Shown here: positions 8,876 to 18,606 of the stretch, piece by piece
Layout of the letters: each line of letters starts with the position of its first letter
Position numbering within the stretch: the first letter of the stretch is position 1
From: Afipia sp. Root123D2
GTDB taxonomy: Bacteria; Pseudomonadota; Alphaproteobacteria; Rhizobiales; Xanthobacteraceae
Length of the DNA stretch: 64,000 nucleotides
Assembly: GCF_001425835.1 (NCBI RefSeq)
Contig: NZ_LMDP01000003.1
Location: 566,001-630,000, forward strand
Direction: 5' to 3'
Notes under the pieces: model-generated
The model's input: only the letters and a program-made list of their open reading frames with translations
Told to the model about the DNA's origin: nothing
Databases searched by the model: none
Position numbers and translations under genes: made by a program

Positions 8876-10483
8876 ATGATCGAAGGCTTTTTTACGTTTC
8901 TGCTGATCCTGACTGCGCTGTCGGCATCCGCGATCGTGGCGCGGAAGCTGGCGCTCGCGCCCGCCATCGTCTTCTTGCTGGTCGGCATCGCGCTGGCCTT
9001 CGTGCCGGGGTTCCCGGTCGTCGAGCTGAAGCCGGAGGGCGTGCTACTTCTGGTTCTCCCGCCGCTGATTTATTCGGCCGGCGTCTCGATGAGCTGGCGC
9101 GAGTTCAAGGCCAATCTGCAGCCGATCACCCTGCTCGCAATCGGCTGCGTTATCTTCACCACCTGCGCCGTGGCGGGCGCCGCGCACTGGATTCTCGGCC
9201 TGCCGTGGGGCGTCGGCTTCGTGCTCGGCGCCATCGTATCGCCGCCCGATGTTGTCGCACCGCTGGCGATCGCGCGGCGGCTCAATCTGCCGCATCGCAT
9301 CCTTGTCATTCTCGAAGGCGAGGGTCTCGCCAACGATGCCACCGCCCTGATCCTGTATCGCTTTGCCGTGCTGGCGGTCAGCACGGGCACATTTTCACTG
9401 ACCAAAGCCTCTGAGTCGTTCGTCGCGATCGTCGCCTGTGAAGTGCTGTTCGGCATCGCCGTCGGCTGGCTCAGCCTGCGACTCCGCCAGTGGTCGCGCG
9501 ATCCGCGTGTCGAAATCTGCCTGTCGCTGCTGACGCCGTATCTCGCGTTCTGGGTTCCCGAACATTTCGGCGGCTCCGGCGTCCTCGCCACAGTCGCCGC
9601 GGGGCTTTACGTCAGCTGGAACGGACCGTTGCTGATTTCGGCCGCAACACGCCTGCAAGGCGTGTTCTTCTGGGACTTCGTGATCTGGCTGATCGAAGGC
9701 GTGCTGTTCCTGTCGGCGGGATTCCAGATGCGGCTGCTCATGGAGAAAGCCAAGGCCACTCCGCTGAACGAAGTGCTCGCCGCCGTCGCGCTGATCTCGG
9801 CCATCGTCATCGTGGCGCGCTTTCTCTGGGTCTTCCCCGGCACCTATCTGACGCGCGCATTTAGCAAGCGTCTTTCCAAGCGAGACCCCACGCCCGACTG
9901 GCGTTCGGTCGTGATCATCGGCTTCACCGGCATTCGCGGGGTGGTGTCACTGGCCGTCGCACTGGCACTACCGGTGGCATTGCCTGACGGCAGCGACTTC
10001 CCGCATCGCGATCTGATCCTCTTTGTTTCCTTCGGGGTGATCTGCGTCACACTGATCGGAATCGGATTGACGCTGCCGCTGCTGGTTAATGTGCTTGGTC
10101 TGTCAAAACACGGCCACGCCGAAGCGATTCACGAACGCGAGGCCGAGATCACAGCGCGGCGGAATATCCTCCATGCGGCGCGCGGCTCGCTGAAGACGAT
10201 CATCGCCGAGCGCAATCTGCCGGAAAGCCTCGCGCGATTCCTCGAAGCGCGCCACGAAACCCGGATGCGGGCACTGCCCGATCCTCCCACCGAGGAAGGT
10301 CAGCATACGCCTGCCACCAAGGGAGCCGGGCTGGTTCGCGAGATGATCAACATCGAGCGCAAACTGTTGCACAAGCTTTTGCGCGAGGGGCAGATCACCG
10401 ACGAAACGCGGCGGCGGATCGAACGCGATCTCGACCTCGAGGAAGCGGTGGTCGACAACCGCGAGAAGAACGCGCCGCTCTAG
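8876..10483 (+). CDS. Na+/H+ antiporter, CPA1 family
   Basis: An inner-membrane monovalent cation/proton antiporter, 535 aa. About twelve hydrophobic segments cover residues 1-420. The CPA1 signatures SPPDVVAPLAI and EGEGLANDATALILYR (ion-binding Asp) lie near residues 120-165, and GIRGVVSLAVALALP near 350. A hydrophilic C-terminal tail of about 110 aa, rich in Arg and Glu, is probably cytoplasmic and regulatory. Convergent with ispG. Confidence 0.92.
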   Translation: MIEGFFTFLLILTALSASAIVARKLALAPAIVFLLVGIALAFVPGFPVVELKPEGVLLLVLPPLIYSAGVSMSWREFKANLQPITLLAIGCVIFTTCAVAGAAHWILGLPWGVGFVLGAIVSPPDVVAPLAIARRLNLPHRILVILEGEGLANDATALILYRFAVLAVSTGTFSLTKASESFVAIVACEVLFGIAVGWLSLRLRQWSRDPRVEICLSLLTPYLAFWVPEHFGGSGVLATVAAGLYVSWNGPLLISAATRLQGVFFWDFVIWLIEGVLFLSAGFQMRLLMEKAKATPLNEVLAAVALISAIVIVARFLWVFPGTYLTRAFSKRLSKRDPTPDWRSVVIIGFTGIRGVVSLAVALALPVALPDGSDFPHRDLILFVSFGVICVTLIGIGLTLPLLVNVLGLSKHGHAEAIHEREAEITARRNILHAARGSLKTIIAERNLPESLARFLEARHETRMRALPDPPTEEGQHTPATKGAGLVREMINIERKLLHKLLREGQITDETRRRIERDLDLEEAVVDNREKNAPL

Positions 10484-10555
10484 ATCGGAAATGCCGATGA
10501 CCGGGCAATCCCGGCCACTACATATCGTCTTCATGCCTAAGATTTTATCGGGCGA

Positions 10556-11845
10556 TCATTCCGCCGCGGTCACGGCCGGCGCCTTGCTGCTGCTCGCGCC
10601 ATAGCGCTGCTCGATATAGTCGATCACCAGCGACTTGAAGTCGGCGGCGATAGTCGCCCCGCGCAGGGTACGGAATTTCTGGCCATCGACGAACACCGGA
10701 GCGGCCGGCGTTTCACCGGTGCCCGGCAGCGAAATGCCGATGTCGGCGTGCTTGGATTCGCCGGGGCCATTCACGATGCAGCCCATCACCGCAACATTGA
10801 GCTGCTCGACGCCGGGATAGCGCGTTTTCCAGCTCGGCATTTCATCGCGGATAAAAGCCTGAATGTCGCGCGCCAGTTCCTGGAACACGGTTGAAGTGGT
10901 GCGGCCGCAACCCGGGCATGCCGCGACCAGCGGCACGAAGGTGCGGAAGCCCATGGTCTGCAGGATTTCCTGACCGACCTTCACTTCGAGGGTGCGATCA
11001 CCGCCCGGCTCGGGCGTCAGCGAGACGCGGATGGTATCGCCGATGCCGTCCTGAAGCAGAATGCCGAGCGCCGCCGACGATGCGACGATGCCCTTCGAGC
11101 CCATGCCGGCTTCGGTGAGACCGAGATGGATTGCGTAATCGGAGCGTGCGGCGAGTTCGCGATAGACCGCGATCAGATCCTGCACGTTGGAAACCTTCGC
11201 CGACAAAATCATCCTGTTCTTCGGCAGGCCGATTTCCTCGGCGCGCGCCGCCGACAGAAGCGCCGACTGCACCATCGCTTCGCGCGTCACCGCGCGAGCG
11301 TCGATCGGATTCGGTGACTTGGCGTTCTCTTCCATCAGGCGCGTCAGCAATTCCTGATCGAGCGAACCCCAGTTGGCACCAATGCGAACGGTCTTGTTGT
11401 TCTTGATGGCGATTTCGACGATGTCGGTGAACTGGCTGTCGCGCTTGTTCTTGAAACCGACATTGCCCGGATTGATCCGGTACTTGGCGAGCGCCGCAGC
11501 GCAGGCCGGATGCTCAGCCAGAAGCTTGTGGCCGATGTAGTGAAAGTCGCCGATCAGCGGCACGTCGACGCCGAGCTTGTCGAGCTTCTCGCGGATATGA
11601 GGAACCGCCGCGGCCGCTTCGTCGCGGTCGACAGTGATGCGCACCATTTCGGAACCGGCTCGCGCCAGCGCCGCGACCTGGTTCACTGTACCCTCGATGT
11701 CAGCCGTGTCGGTGTTGGTCATCGACTGCACCACGATGGGCGCACCGCCGCCAACCTTCACGCCGCCGACGACGACCTGAACGGTCCGGTGGCGGCCTTT
11801 CGGTCCGGCCTCGATGGTCTTGGTTCGTTCTTGGAGATCAGTCAT
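10556..11845 (-). CDS. ispG: 4-hydroxy-3-methylbut-2-enyl diphosphate synthase (GcpE)
   Basis: A [4Fe-4S] reductase of the MEP isoprenoid pathway converting MEcPP to HMBPP. It is 429 aa. The N-terminal TIM barrel contains the substrate-binding run [15 protein letters not shown]. The cluster cysteines are in [10 protein letters not shown] (two Cys) and [20 protein letters not shown] few residues longer than the E. coli enzyme, as usual in alphaproteobacteria. Sits 13 bases downstream of an EamA exporter on the same strand. Confidence 0.96.
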   Translation of the reverse strand: MTDLQERTKTIEAGPKGRHRTVQVVVGGVKVGGGAPIVVQSMTNTDTADIEGTVNQVAALARAGSEMVRITVDRDEAAAAVPHIREKLDKLGVDVPLIGDFHYIGHKLLAEHPACAAALAKYRINPGNVGFKNKRDSQFTDIVEIAIKNNKTVRIGANWGSLDQELLTRLMEENAKSPNPIDARAVTREAMVQSALLSAARAEEIGLPKNRMILSAKVSNVQDLIAVYRELAARSDYAIHLGLTEAGMGSKGIVASSAALGILLQDGIGDTIRVSLTPEPGGDRTLEVKVGQEILQTMGFRTFVPLVAACPGCGRTTSTVFQELARDIQAFIRDEMPSWKTRYPGVEQLNVAVMGCIVNGPGESKHADIGISLPGTGETPAAPVFVDGQKFRTLRGATIAADFKSLVIDYIEQRYGASSSKAPAVTAAE

Positions 11846-11858
11846 GGGGGGCCAAATA

Positions 11859-12800
11859 TCAGGTCTTTGTGACAGGAAACAGGGGATCGGCGGCGACTTC
11901 CTGGCGCCGGTTTACCAGAAACAGCCCGGCCATGACCAGTAAGGCCGCTCCGCCGAATGCCAGCGTCAGGGTGTCATGCATGATGAAATAGCCCCCAATT
12001 ACACCAAATAAAGGGGTCAAAAAGGTAAATGCCGACAATTTGCTGGCCGAATAATACTTCACCAGGAACAACCAGATCAGGAACGTCGTCCCGACGATCC
12101 ACACCGTTTGATAGATCATCGACCCCCAGGCGACGATCCCCGGCATATGGGTGATCTGCTCGCCGGACCACCAGGCGCCGGCGGCGAGAATCGGAATCGA
12201 GACAGCGACCTGGTAGGCCAGCATCTTCTCCGCGGGCGCATGAAGAAGCCTTGTTGCCTTGACCACGAGCGTGGTCCCTGCCCACAGCACACCACCACCG
12301 ACGATCATCAGATCGCCCAGGATTACGCTGGTATCGACCGAGGCTTGCGGCACGCCGATCGCGAGCGCGACGCCGGCGAACGACAGGCCAAGTCCGCCCC
12401 ATTGCATCGGCGTCAGGTGCTCTCCGAGAAACCGCTTCGAGCCAAGCGCGACCACGAACGGCGCGACGTAGAGAAATACCACGGCGCGCGACGCCGTGGT
12501 GTAGACCAGCCCGCGATAAATCAGGATGAATTCGAAGCCGAACAGAACACCGGCAAATAGGCCTGCGCCGAGCGTGCCGTCACGCTCGAACATTTTCACA
12601 CCGCGCAGCCATGCACCCAGCATGATGACCAGCAGCCCGCCGATCGACCTGATCGTCGCCTGCGTGAACGGGGGAATGTCAGGAAGCGCGACCTTGACCG
12701 AGATCTGGTTGAAGCCCCAGCTCAGGCACAGCATCAGCATCAACGCGATCGCCATCGCATCGAGCGGGCGCGCCCCGGGTGTTTTCTGATTTTTCGGCAT
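11859..12800 (-). CDS. EamA/DMT family transporter
   Basis: A drug/metabolite-type exporter of unknown substrate, 313 aa from ATG 12800, which has GGAGCG upstream; the frame runs on but upstream residues are polar and unsupported. Ten hydrophobic segments form two EamA repeats (about 20-150 and 165-300). Motifs such as [16 protein letters not shown] at the first helix fit the family. Between zur and ispG on the same strand, so zinc-responsive expression is possible but not shown. Confidence 0.88.
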   Translation of the reverse strand: MPKNQKTPGARPLDAMAIALMLMLCLSWGFNQISVKVALPDIPPFTQATIRSIGGLLVIMLGAWLRGVKMFERDGTLGAGLFAGVLFGFEFILIYRGLVYTTASRAVVFLYVAPFVVALGSKRFLGEHLTPMQWGGLGLSFAGVALAIGVPQASVDTSVILGDLMIVGGGVLWAGTTLVVKATRLLHAPAEKMLAYQVAVSIPILAAGAWWSGEQITHMPGIVAWGSMIYQTVWIVGTTFLIWLFLVKYYSASKLSAFTFLTPLFGVIGGYFIMHDTLTLAFGGAALLVMAGLFLVNRRQEVAADPLFPVTKT

Positions 12801-12879
12801 GACGCTCCGGTCCGGCTTCCCGCCGTGTTGTTGTTCTTGCTGCAGGTCACAGCAGGAGAGCAACATGATTTTGTGGTGA

Positions 12880-13371
12880 CTACGCCGCCTTCTGGCAATG
12901 GGCGCAGACCCCGGTGATTTCCACCACCGACATTTTCGGCACGAAGCCGGTGCTGCGCGCGGCGTCGTTGAAATTCTTCGCCAGAGTTGTAGCAGGAAAT
13001 TCGCCGACAGACCCGCACGTTTCGCAAATCAGGAACGCGACCACTGACCCGGCATCGTGATTATGCGCGCAGGCAAGAAACGCGTTGCGGCTTTCGATGC
13101 GATGGACGAGCCCGTTCTCCATGAGAAAATCGAGTGCGCGATAAACCGTAATCGGCGCGGGACGCGGCATGTCCTTCGCCAGTGCATCGATCACCTCATA
13201 GGCGCCAAGCGGGCGGTGGCTCGACAGCAGCGCCTCGAGCACCTGCCGCCGGATCGGCGTGAACTTCTGTCCGCGATTTTGGCAAATGCGCTCGGCATGG
13301 GCGATCGCATCTTCGGTGCACCTGCCGTGATCGTGACCGGGTGTGGGAAAGGCCGGTTTTGTCAGCGTCAT
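12880..13371 (-). CDS. zur: Fur-family regulator, probably Zur
   Basis: Zinc-responsive repressor candidate, 163 aa. A winged-helix N-terminal half (FTPIRRQVLEALLSSHRPLGAYEV...ITVYRALDFL) is followed by a dimerisation domain with the structural zinc cysteines CETCG and CAHC. Metal ligands HNHDAG lie in the hinge region. The C-terminal CAHC pair and a short His-rich N-terminus (GHDHGRC) favour Zur over Fur. It precedes the EamA transporter by 79 bases, suggesting a two-gene unit. No ZnuABC genes are in the window. Confidence 0.85.
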   Translation of the reverse strand: MTLTKPAFPTPGHDHGRCTEDAIAHAERICQNRGQKFTPIRRQVLEALLSSHRPLGAYEVIDALAKDMPRPAPITVYRALDFLMENGLVHRIESRNAFLACAHNHDAGSVVAFLICETCGSVGEFPATTLAKNFNDAARSTGFVPKMSVVEITGVCAHCQKAA

Positions 13372-13441
13372 TATGGAACCATGTCACCCAACGAGGCCGG
13401 TTTCGCGTGCTTTTTCAACACCCTGCCATCATGAATATTTC

Positions 13442-13468
13442 GCAATGCAGCATTATCTATTGCATTGC
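13442..13468. promoter_or_regulatory. GCAATGC...GCATTGC palindrome between zur and the patatin gene
   Basis: GCAATGCA at 13442-13449 and its exact complement TGCATTGC at 13461-13468 are separated by 11 bases. The site is 113 bases before the patatin-like gene and 71 before zur. The 7-base core is identical to that of the phaR upstream pair. It could serve the patatin gene as a PHA-linked operator; a Zur operator is the alternative, although the sequence does not look like a Zur box known to me. Confidence 0.42.
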
Positions 13469-13580
13469 ACCATAGAAGCACCAGATGATCCGACACACTT
13501 AATCACCTGCATCACCTGCGCCAAAGCGCGCCAGGACCCGGACCATATCATCCGTTCGGTCCTGAGAGAAAGGAGCGCCC

Positions 13581-14690
13581 GTGGCGGCCAATCTCAAATC
13601 CTACCTCGACAGCCTGACGCCGTGGAGCACCAGCTCACGCAAGCCGAAGCCACCAACCGCGAAGAAAATCAATCTCGCGCTTCAAGGTGGCGGATCCCAT
13701 GGCGCCTTTACCTGGGGTGTCCTCGATCATTTGCTATCCGACGGCAGGCTGGAGATCACCGGAATCTCCGGCGCCTCGGCCGGCGCGGTCAATGCCGTGA
13801 TGCTGGCCGACGGACTTATACGCGGCGGCCCTGATGAGGCACGCAAGCGCCTCGCCGCGTTCTGGCGCGCCGCCAGCGCCGGCGGCGAGCTTCCGCCGGT
13901 GCAGCGCGCACTGGCCGACCGGCTGTTCTCGCTGATGCCGTTCGCCGCGACGCCGGTACAGAACTGGTTCGAGGCGATGTCGCATTACTTCTCGCCGTAC
14001 GAACTCAATCCGCTCAACATCAATCCGCTGAGCGATCTGATCGAGCGCTTTGTCGATTTCGACGCGCTGCGCAGCAACACCGATCTCTCTCTGTTTATTT
14101 CGGCAACCAACGTTCACACCGGGCGGCTGCACATGTTTCCCAGTAACAAGATCACCGCCGATGCGGTGATGGCGTCGGCGGCGCTGCCGTTTCTGTTCCG
14201 CGCCGTCGAGATCGACGGCATCCCGTATTGGGATGGCGGCTACATGGGCAATCCGGCGATCTTCCCGTTTCTGCACTCCACCGACGCCGAGGACGTGCTC
14301 GTGGTGCAGGTCAATCCAGTATCCCGCGAAGCGACGCCGCGAACGTCCGCCGAGATCATCAACCGGCTGAATGAAATCACCTTCAACTCGGCCTTGATCT
14401 CCGAACTGCGCACGATGGATTTCGTCAATCAGTTGATCGACGAAGGACGCCTGCCGCGCGGCACCGGCAAAGGCGAATACCGCCGGCTGAACATTCATCG
14501 CATCGATCTCGGAGGGCTCGGCACGCGGCTCGCCGCCTCGAGCAAGATGAAGACGGATTACGATTTCTTCGAACTGCTGCATCGCGCCGGCATGCGGGCC
14601 GGCAAGAAATTTCTCGACCGGCATTTCGACGATATCGGCCAGCGCAGTTCGATTGACGTGGCGGCCGAATCCGCCGTGGAATGGGCTTAG
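13581..14690 (+). CDS. patatin-like phospholipase family protein
   Basis: 369 aa with a GTG start and GGAG eight bases upstream. The serine-aspartate lipase dyad is intact: oxyanion-hole GGGSHGAF near 36-43, nucleophile S66 in GASAG and D218 in WDGGYMGNP. The C-terminal third matches, from memory, the DUF3734-type extension of the patatins that in Nitrobacteraceae often sit beside 3-hydroxybutyrate dehydrogenase. That link, and the GCAATGC palindrome upstream, suggest a role in PHB turnover, but this is inference. No signal peptide. Confidence 0.88.
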   Translation: MAANLKSYLDSLTPWSTSSRKPKPPTAKKINLALQGGGSHGAFTWGVLDHLLSDGRLEITGISGASAGAVNAVMLADGLIRGGPDEARKRLAAFWRAASAGGELPPVQRALADRLFSLMPFAATPVQNWFEAMSHYFSPYELNPLNINPLSDLIERFVDFDALRSNTDLSLFISATNVHTGRLHMFPSNKITADAVMASAALPFLFRAVEIDGIPYWDGGYMGNPAIFPFLHSTDAEDVLVVQVNPVSREATPRTSAEIINRLNEITFNSALISELRTMDFVNQLIDEGRLPRGTGKGEYRRLNIHRIDLGGLGTRLAASSKMKTDYDFFELLHRAGMRAGKKFLDRHFDDIGQRSSIDVAAESAVEWA

Positions 14691-14780
14691 GTTCGCTGTA
14701 ATTAGTTGAATATACTGCGCTTCTCTATTCATCCGCATTTTGCATGACATGTATTCGTTTTCCCGGCTGTAAAAATTAGT

Positions 14781-14804
14781 AAGCTAGCTTATTATATAGC
14801 TTGC
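14781..14804. promoter_or_regulatory. AT-rich palindromic operator candidate before marR
   Basis: AAGCTAGCTT (14781-14790) is a perfect 10-base palindrome, overlapping an imperfect one, AGCTTATTATATAGCT. It lies 17-40 bases before the marR start in a strikingly AT-rich patch. MarR regulators commonly autoregulate through such sites, and repression of marR-emrA-emrB is inferred. Confidence 0.5.
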
Positions 14805-14820
14805 ATACTGAGAGGCAGCC

Positions 14821-15279
14821 GTGCCCGAAACCAATGTCGATTTTCTGTTCGCGCTTTTCGAGACCCAGCGGATGCTGCGGCTTTATGCCGACAAGCAGGC
14901 GACGCGCTTTGGCATCACCCGCGCGCAATGGGCGGTGCTGGCCAAACTTGAGCGCACTGAGGGGCTAAAACAGTCCGAACTCGCGGAAATGATGGAGATG
15001 CAGCCGATCTCGCTGACCCGCCTGATCGATCGCCTGTGCCGCAACGATCTGATCGAGCGCCGGACCGACGCTAACGATCGCCGCGCCAATCGCCTTTATC
15101 TCCGGCCCGCCGCTCGCCCGCTGCTGAAGAAACTCGGCGAATTGCGCGCCGACATCACCCAGACCGCACTGAGTCACATGAACGCCGCCGAAGCCAGGAG
15201 CCTGGTCCGGCAACTCGAAGCCATCAAAGACAATGTCCGTGACGCTATCCAGAGCGCCGACAGCAAGGTGAAAGATTAG
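14821..15279 (+). CDS. MarR family transcriptional regulator
   Basis: 152 aa with a GTG start. A winged-helix DNA-binding core spans about 35-105, with the recognition helix region MQPISLTRLIDRL and the wing ERRTDANDRRANRLYL. It is four bases upstream of emrA and 1.6 kb from emrB, so it is likely the local repressor of this efflux operon, inducible by aromatic or lipophilic compounds as in EmrR systems. The adjacent AT-rich palindrome is its probable operator. Confidence 0.92.
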   Translation: MPETNVDFLFALFETQRMLRLYADKQATRFGITRAQWAVLAKLERTEGLKQSELAEMMEMQPISLTRLIDRLCRNDLIERRTDANDRRANRLYLRPAARPLLKKLGELRADITQTALSHMNAAEARSLVRQLEAIKDNVRDAIQSADSKVKD

Positions 15280-15283
15280 CGCT

Positions 15284-16450
15284 ATGGCTGAACCAGTCGT
15301 AAAATTTCCGACAGAGCAAAAGAAACCCGAGCAACCGGCGCCGGAGGCGCCGCGCGACACATCCCGCAAGTCATGGCGGCAACGCGCACGCGAACGGCGG
15401 CGAACACTGCTGCTTGTGGTGATTCCGATTATCGCCCTGATCGGAGGCCTTGTGTTTTATCTCTCTGGCGGACGCTACGCGACAACCGACGACGCCTACG
15501 TCGGCGCCCAGAAGGTCCTGATCACGCCGGACATCTCGGGCAAGATCGACAAGGTTGTTGTCAAGGAAGGCCAGCGCGTCAAACCCAATGACGTTCTGTT
15601 CGAAATCGATCCGATGCCGTTCCGGCTGGCGCTGCAGGAGGCGCAGGCCGCTCTCGATCAAACCAAGACCAATTACGACAACCTCCGCGCCAACATCCAG
15701 ATCTACGCCCAGATGGTGGATCTCGCGCAGAAAGGCGTCGGACTGAAACAACGCGACGTCGAGCGCAAGAACTCGCTGGTCAAAAGCAATGCCGGCTCGC
15801 AGCTCGACCTCGACACCAGTGCGACTGCGTTGGTGACGGCGCAAGCGCAAGTCCAGTTCATCAAGCAGCAGCTCTCGACCGCGCGCAATCAGTTGCTCGG
15901 CAATCCCGACCTGCCGCTCGAACAGTTTCCGCCCTACGCCGAAGCCAAGGCCAAGCGCGATGATGCGCAGCGCAATCTCGACCATACCGTGTTGCGCGCG
16001 CCGATCAGCGGCACCGCCACGCAGGTCGATCAGATTCAGCTCGGTCGGTTCGTGCCCGCCGGCACGCCGGTGTTCAGCATCATCGACGACGCAGCGCCAT
16101 GGGTCGACGCAAACTTGAAGGAATCCGACCTGACCTATGTCGCGCCCGGCCAGCAGGTGACGATGGAGATCGACGCGTTCCCCGATCATACGTTCAAGGG
16201 CACCGTCGGCTCGCTCAGCCCCGGCACCGGCGCACAATTCGCGATCCTGCCGCCGCAGAACGCCACCGGCAATTTCGTCAAGGTGGTGCAGCGCGTGCCG
16301 GTGCGCATCTATTTCGACAAGCATGACGCCGCTGTGCGCAAACTCAAGGCCGGCATGAGCACCTATGTCTGGATCGACACCGGACACAAACGTTCGCTGG
16401 CGCGCCTGTTTGGTTTCTCCTCCGCTTCGGCCGAGGAGGAAACCCGGTGA
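15284..16450 (+). CDS. emrA: HlyD/EmrA-type efflux periplasmic adaptor
   Basis: Membrane fusion protein linking an inner-membrane MFS pump to an outer-membrane channel. It is 388 aa. One N-terminal membrane segment lies at about 45-65, then a split biotinyl-lipoyl domain (TTDDAYVGAQ near 70 and LRAPISGTATQV near 240), a coiled-coil hairpin between them, and a beta-barrel domain to about 365. Overlaps the emrB start by four bases (GTGA), implying translational coupling. Confidence 0.93.
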   Translation: MAEPVVKFPTEQKKPEQPAPEAPRDTSRKSWRQRARERRRTLLLVVIPIIALIGGLVFYLSGGRYATTDDAYVGAQKVLITPDISGKIDKVVVKEGQRVKPNDVLFEIDPMPFRLALQEAQAALDQTKTNYDNLRANIQIYAQMVDLAQKGVGLKQRDVERKNSLVKSNAGSQLDLDTSATALVTAQAQVQFIKQQLSTARNQLLGNPDLPLEQFPPYAEAKAKRDDAQRNLDHTVLRAPISGTATQVDQIQLGRFVPAGTPVFSIIDDAAPWVDANLKESDLTYVAPGQQVTMEIDAFPDHTFKGTVGSLSPGTGAQFAILPPQNATGNFVKVVQRVPVRIYFDKHDAAVRKLKAGMSTYVWIDTGHKRSLARLFGFSSASAEEETR

Positions 16451-18009
16451 CCGCCGCCGCCACCTCCACGGCGGCGGTCCCGGGCTTTCGCCGCAACATG
16501 GTCACGATCTGCGCGATGACCGCGACCATCATGCAGGCACTCGACACCACGATTGCGAACGTTGCCCTGCCCTACATGCAAGGCACACTCTCGGCCTCGC
16601 AAGACCAGATCAACTGGGTGCTGACCTCCTACATCGTCGCGGCCGCGATCATGACTGCGCCGGTCGGATGGGTCGCCAACCGCTTCGGCCGGAAGAAGGT
16701 CTTCATTGTCTGCTCGGCCGGTTTCACCGTAGCATCCGTCATGTGCGGGCTCGCACAGGACATCACCCAGATGGTGCTGTTCCGGCTGTTGCAAGGTGTG
16801 TTCGGCGCAGCCCTTGTGCCGCTGTCCCAGGCTGTCATGCTCGATTCCTACGCGCTGCATGAGCGCGCCAAGGCCATGGCGATCTGGGGCATGGGCGTGA
16901 TGCTCGGCCCAATCATGGGCCCCTCGCTCGGCGCCTGGCTGACCGAGACTTATTCCTGGCACTGGGTGTTCTTCGTCAACCTGCCGTTCGGGATCATCAC
17001 CGTGCTGGGCCTGATCGCCTTCATGGATGAAACCGATCTCGATCTGAACCTGCGCTTCGACTGGTTCGGCTTCGCGGCGCTCGCGATCGGCATCGGGTCC
17101 ATGCAGCTTGCGCTCGACCGCGGCGAACAGCTCGACTGGTTCAACTCGCCGGAAATCGTGATCGAGAGCATCATTGCCGTTATCGGCCTGTACTACTTCC
17201 TCGCCCATTCGCTCACGAGCCAGCGGCCGTTCGTCCAGTTTGCGATATTCAAGGATCGCAACTTCCTCAGCGGATGCGTGTTCATGGCGATCATGGGGCT
17301 TGTGCTGTATTCCACGATGGCACTGGCATCGCCCTATCTGCAGAACGTCATCGGCTACCCGATCATGACCGCCGGTCTGCTGCTCGCAACCCGCGGGGTC
17401 GGAACCTTCGTTGCAATGATGCTGGTCGGCCGTTTCATGAAATACATCGAAGCGCGCACGCTGATCGCGAGCGGCATGATCCTGATGTCGGCCTCACTGT
17501 TTATCATGACGGGCTGGACCGACCAGACCGGCGTGCCGGAGATTGTTGTCGTCAGTATCGCGCAGGGCTTCGGACTGGGACTGGTATTCGTACCGCTCAG
17601 CACCGTGGCCTTCATGACTCTGCCCAACCACTTGCGCACCGACGGCACTGCGATGTTGACGCTGGTCCGCAACGTCGCCAGTTCGATCGGCATTTCCATC
17701 GTGATCGCCAAGCTGACGTCAGGCACGCGCGAAGCCCACGCCATCCTCAGCGAGCACGTGACTCCATTCAATCACGCCTTGCAGATGCAGGATGTCGCCC
17801 GCTCGCTCAACCTGAACACCGATATGGGCCGCGCATTGATGGACGTTCTTGTCAACGTACAGGCGCAGATCATCGCCTTCTCGCACGACTATCAAATGGT
17901 TCTGATCGTGACCCTGTGCGCGATCCCGATGGCGATGATGATCGGATCAAGCAAAGCAGCGATGCAAAAGCAATCGCAGGCACCCGACCACGCTGCGGTA
18001 ATCGACTAA
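16447..18009 (+). CDS. emrB: DHA2-family MFS multidrug efflux transporter (EmrB type)
   Basis: Proton-driven exporter, 520 aa, about 14 membrane segments. Visible motifs are ALDTTIANVALPYMQG in helix 1, the loop 2-3 motif GWVANRFGRKKVF near residue 77, and the antiporter motif C region MLGPIMGPSLGAWLT near 155. GTG start overlapping emrA. Substrate unknown; the operon abuts the protocatechuate genes, but those are convergent and need not be related. Confidence 0.93.
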   Translation: MTAAATSTAAVPGFRRNMVTICAMTATIMQALDTTIANVALPYMQGTLSASQDQINWVLTSYIVAAAIMTAPVGWVANRFGRKKVFIVCSAGFTVASVMCGLAQDITQMVLFRLLQGVFGAALVPLSQAVMLDSYALHERAKAMAIWGMGVMLGPIMGPSLGAWLTETYSWHWVFFVNLPFGIITVLGLIAFMDETDLDLNLRFDWFGFAALAIGIGSMQLALDRGEQLDWFNSPEIVIESIIAVIGLYYFLAHSLTSQRPFVQFAIFKDRNFLSGCVFMAIMGLVLYSTMALASPYLQNVIGYPIMTAGLLLATRGVGTFVAMMLVGRFMKYIEARTLIASGMILMSASLFIMTGWTDQTGVPEIVVVSIAQGFGLGLVFVPLSTVAFMTLPNHLRTDGTAMLTLVRNVASSIGISIVIAKLTSGTREAHAILSEHVTPFNHALQMQDVARSLNLNTDMGRALMDVLVNVQAQIIAFSHDYQMVLIVTLCAIPMAMMIGSSKAAMQKQSQAPDHAAVID

Positions 18010-18018
18010 CGGCTGCGA

Positions 18019-18606
18019 TCAAAGATCGAAGAACACCGTCTCGCCGTCGCCCTGCAGGTGAACGTCAAAGCGATAAACGCTTCCCTCGCCCGGTTCGCGT
18101 TTGGCGATCAGCGTGGCGTGGCGATCGGCCGGCACCAACGCAAGGATCGGATCGCCGGCGTTGGCCGCATCGCCCTCGAAGTAGATTCGGGTCATTGTCT
18201 GCTGGGTCATGCCGCGCGCGAACACCGCCATCACGATGTGCGGCGCCTGCGGCTTGCCCTTCGGGCCCGGCACGACGCCCGGCTTAATGGTGTGAAACGA
18301 AAACTCGCCGTCCGGGCTGGTGCCGCAGCGGCCAAAACCCTTGAACGCCGAATTGGGAACGCCGCGCGTATCCTGCGGATCGGCGAAGCGGCCCTGCGCA
18401 TCGGCCTGCCAGATTTCCAGCATCGAATCCGGCACGACCTTGCCGTCGCCGTCGAACACGCGGCCGACGATACGGATACGCTCGCCAGAGACGTCCGGCG
18501 TCAGTAGATCATTGCCGAAGGCGTCGTTCCAATGATAGCTGCCGCCGGGCGTCAGCCCGTATTTGAAGTACGGGCCAACGGTCTGCGAAGGCGTGATCTT
18601 AGTCAT
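18019..18606 (-). CDS. pcaG: protocatechuate 3,4-dioxygenase alpha subunit
   Basis: Non-catalytic structural partner of PcaH in the intradiol ring-cleavage enzyme that opens protocatechuate to 3-carboxymuconate. It is 195 aa, with TPSQTVGPYFKYGL at the N-terminus and VPDSMLEIWQADAQGRF near 58-74. It lacks the Tyr/His iron-ligand pattern seen in PcaH, as expected. Its start overlaps the pcaH stop by 8 bases, so the two are translationally coupled. Confidence 0.95.
   Translation of the reverse strand: MTKITPSQTVGPYFKYGLTPGGSYHWNDAFGNDLLTPDVSGERIRIVGRVFDGDGKVVPDSMLEIWQADAQGRFADPQDTRGVPNSAFKGFGRCGTSPDGEFSFHTIKPGVVPGPKGKPQAPHIVMAVFARGMTQQTMTRIYFEGDAANAGDPILALVPADRHATLIAKREPGEGSVYRFDVHLQGDGETVFFDL

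Noticed and set aside
10497..10519. Hairpin ACCGGG/CCCGGC between the CPA1 antiporter and ispG as a terminator
   Set aside because: The stem has a mismatch and no T run follows on either strand.
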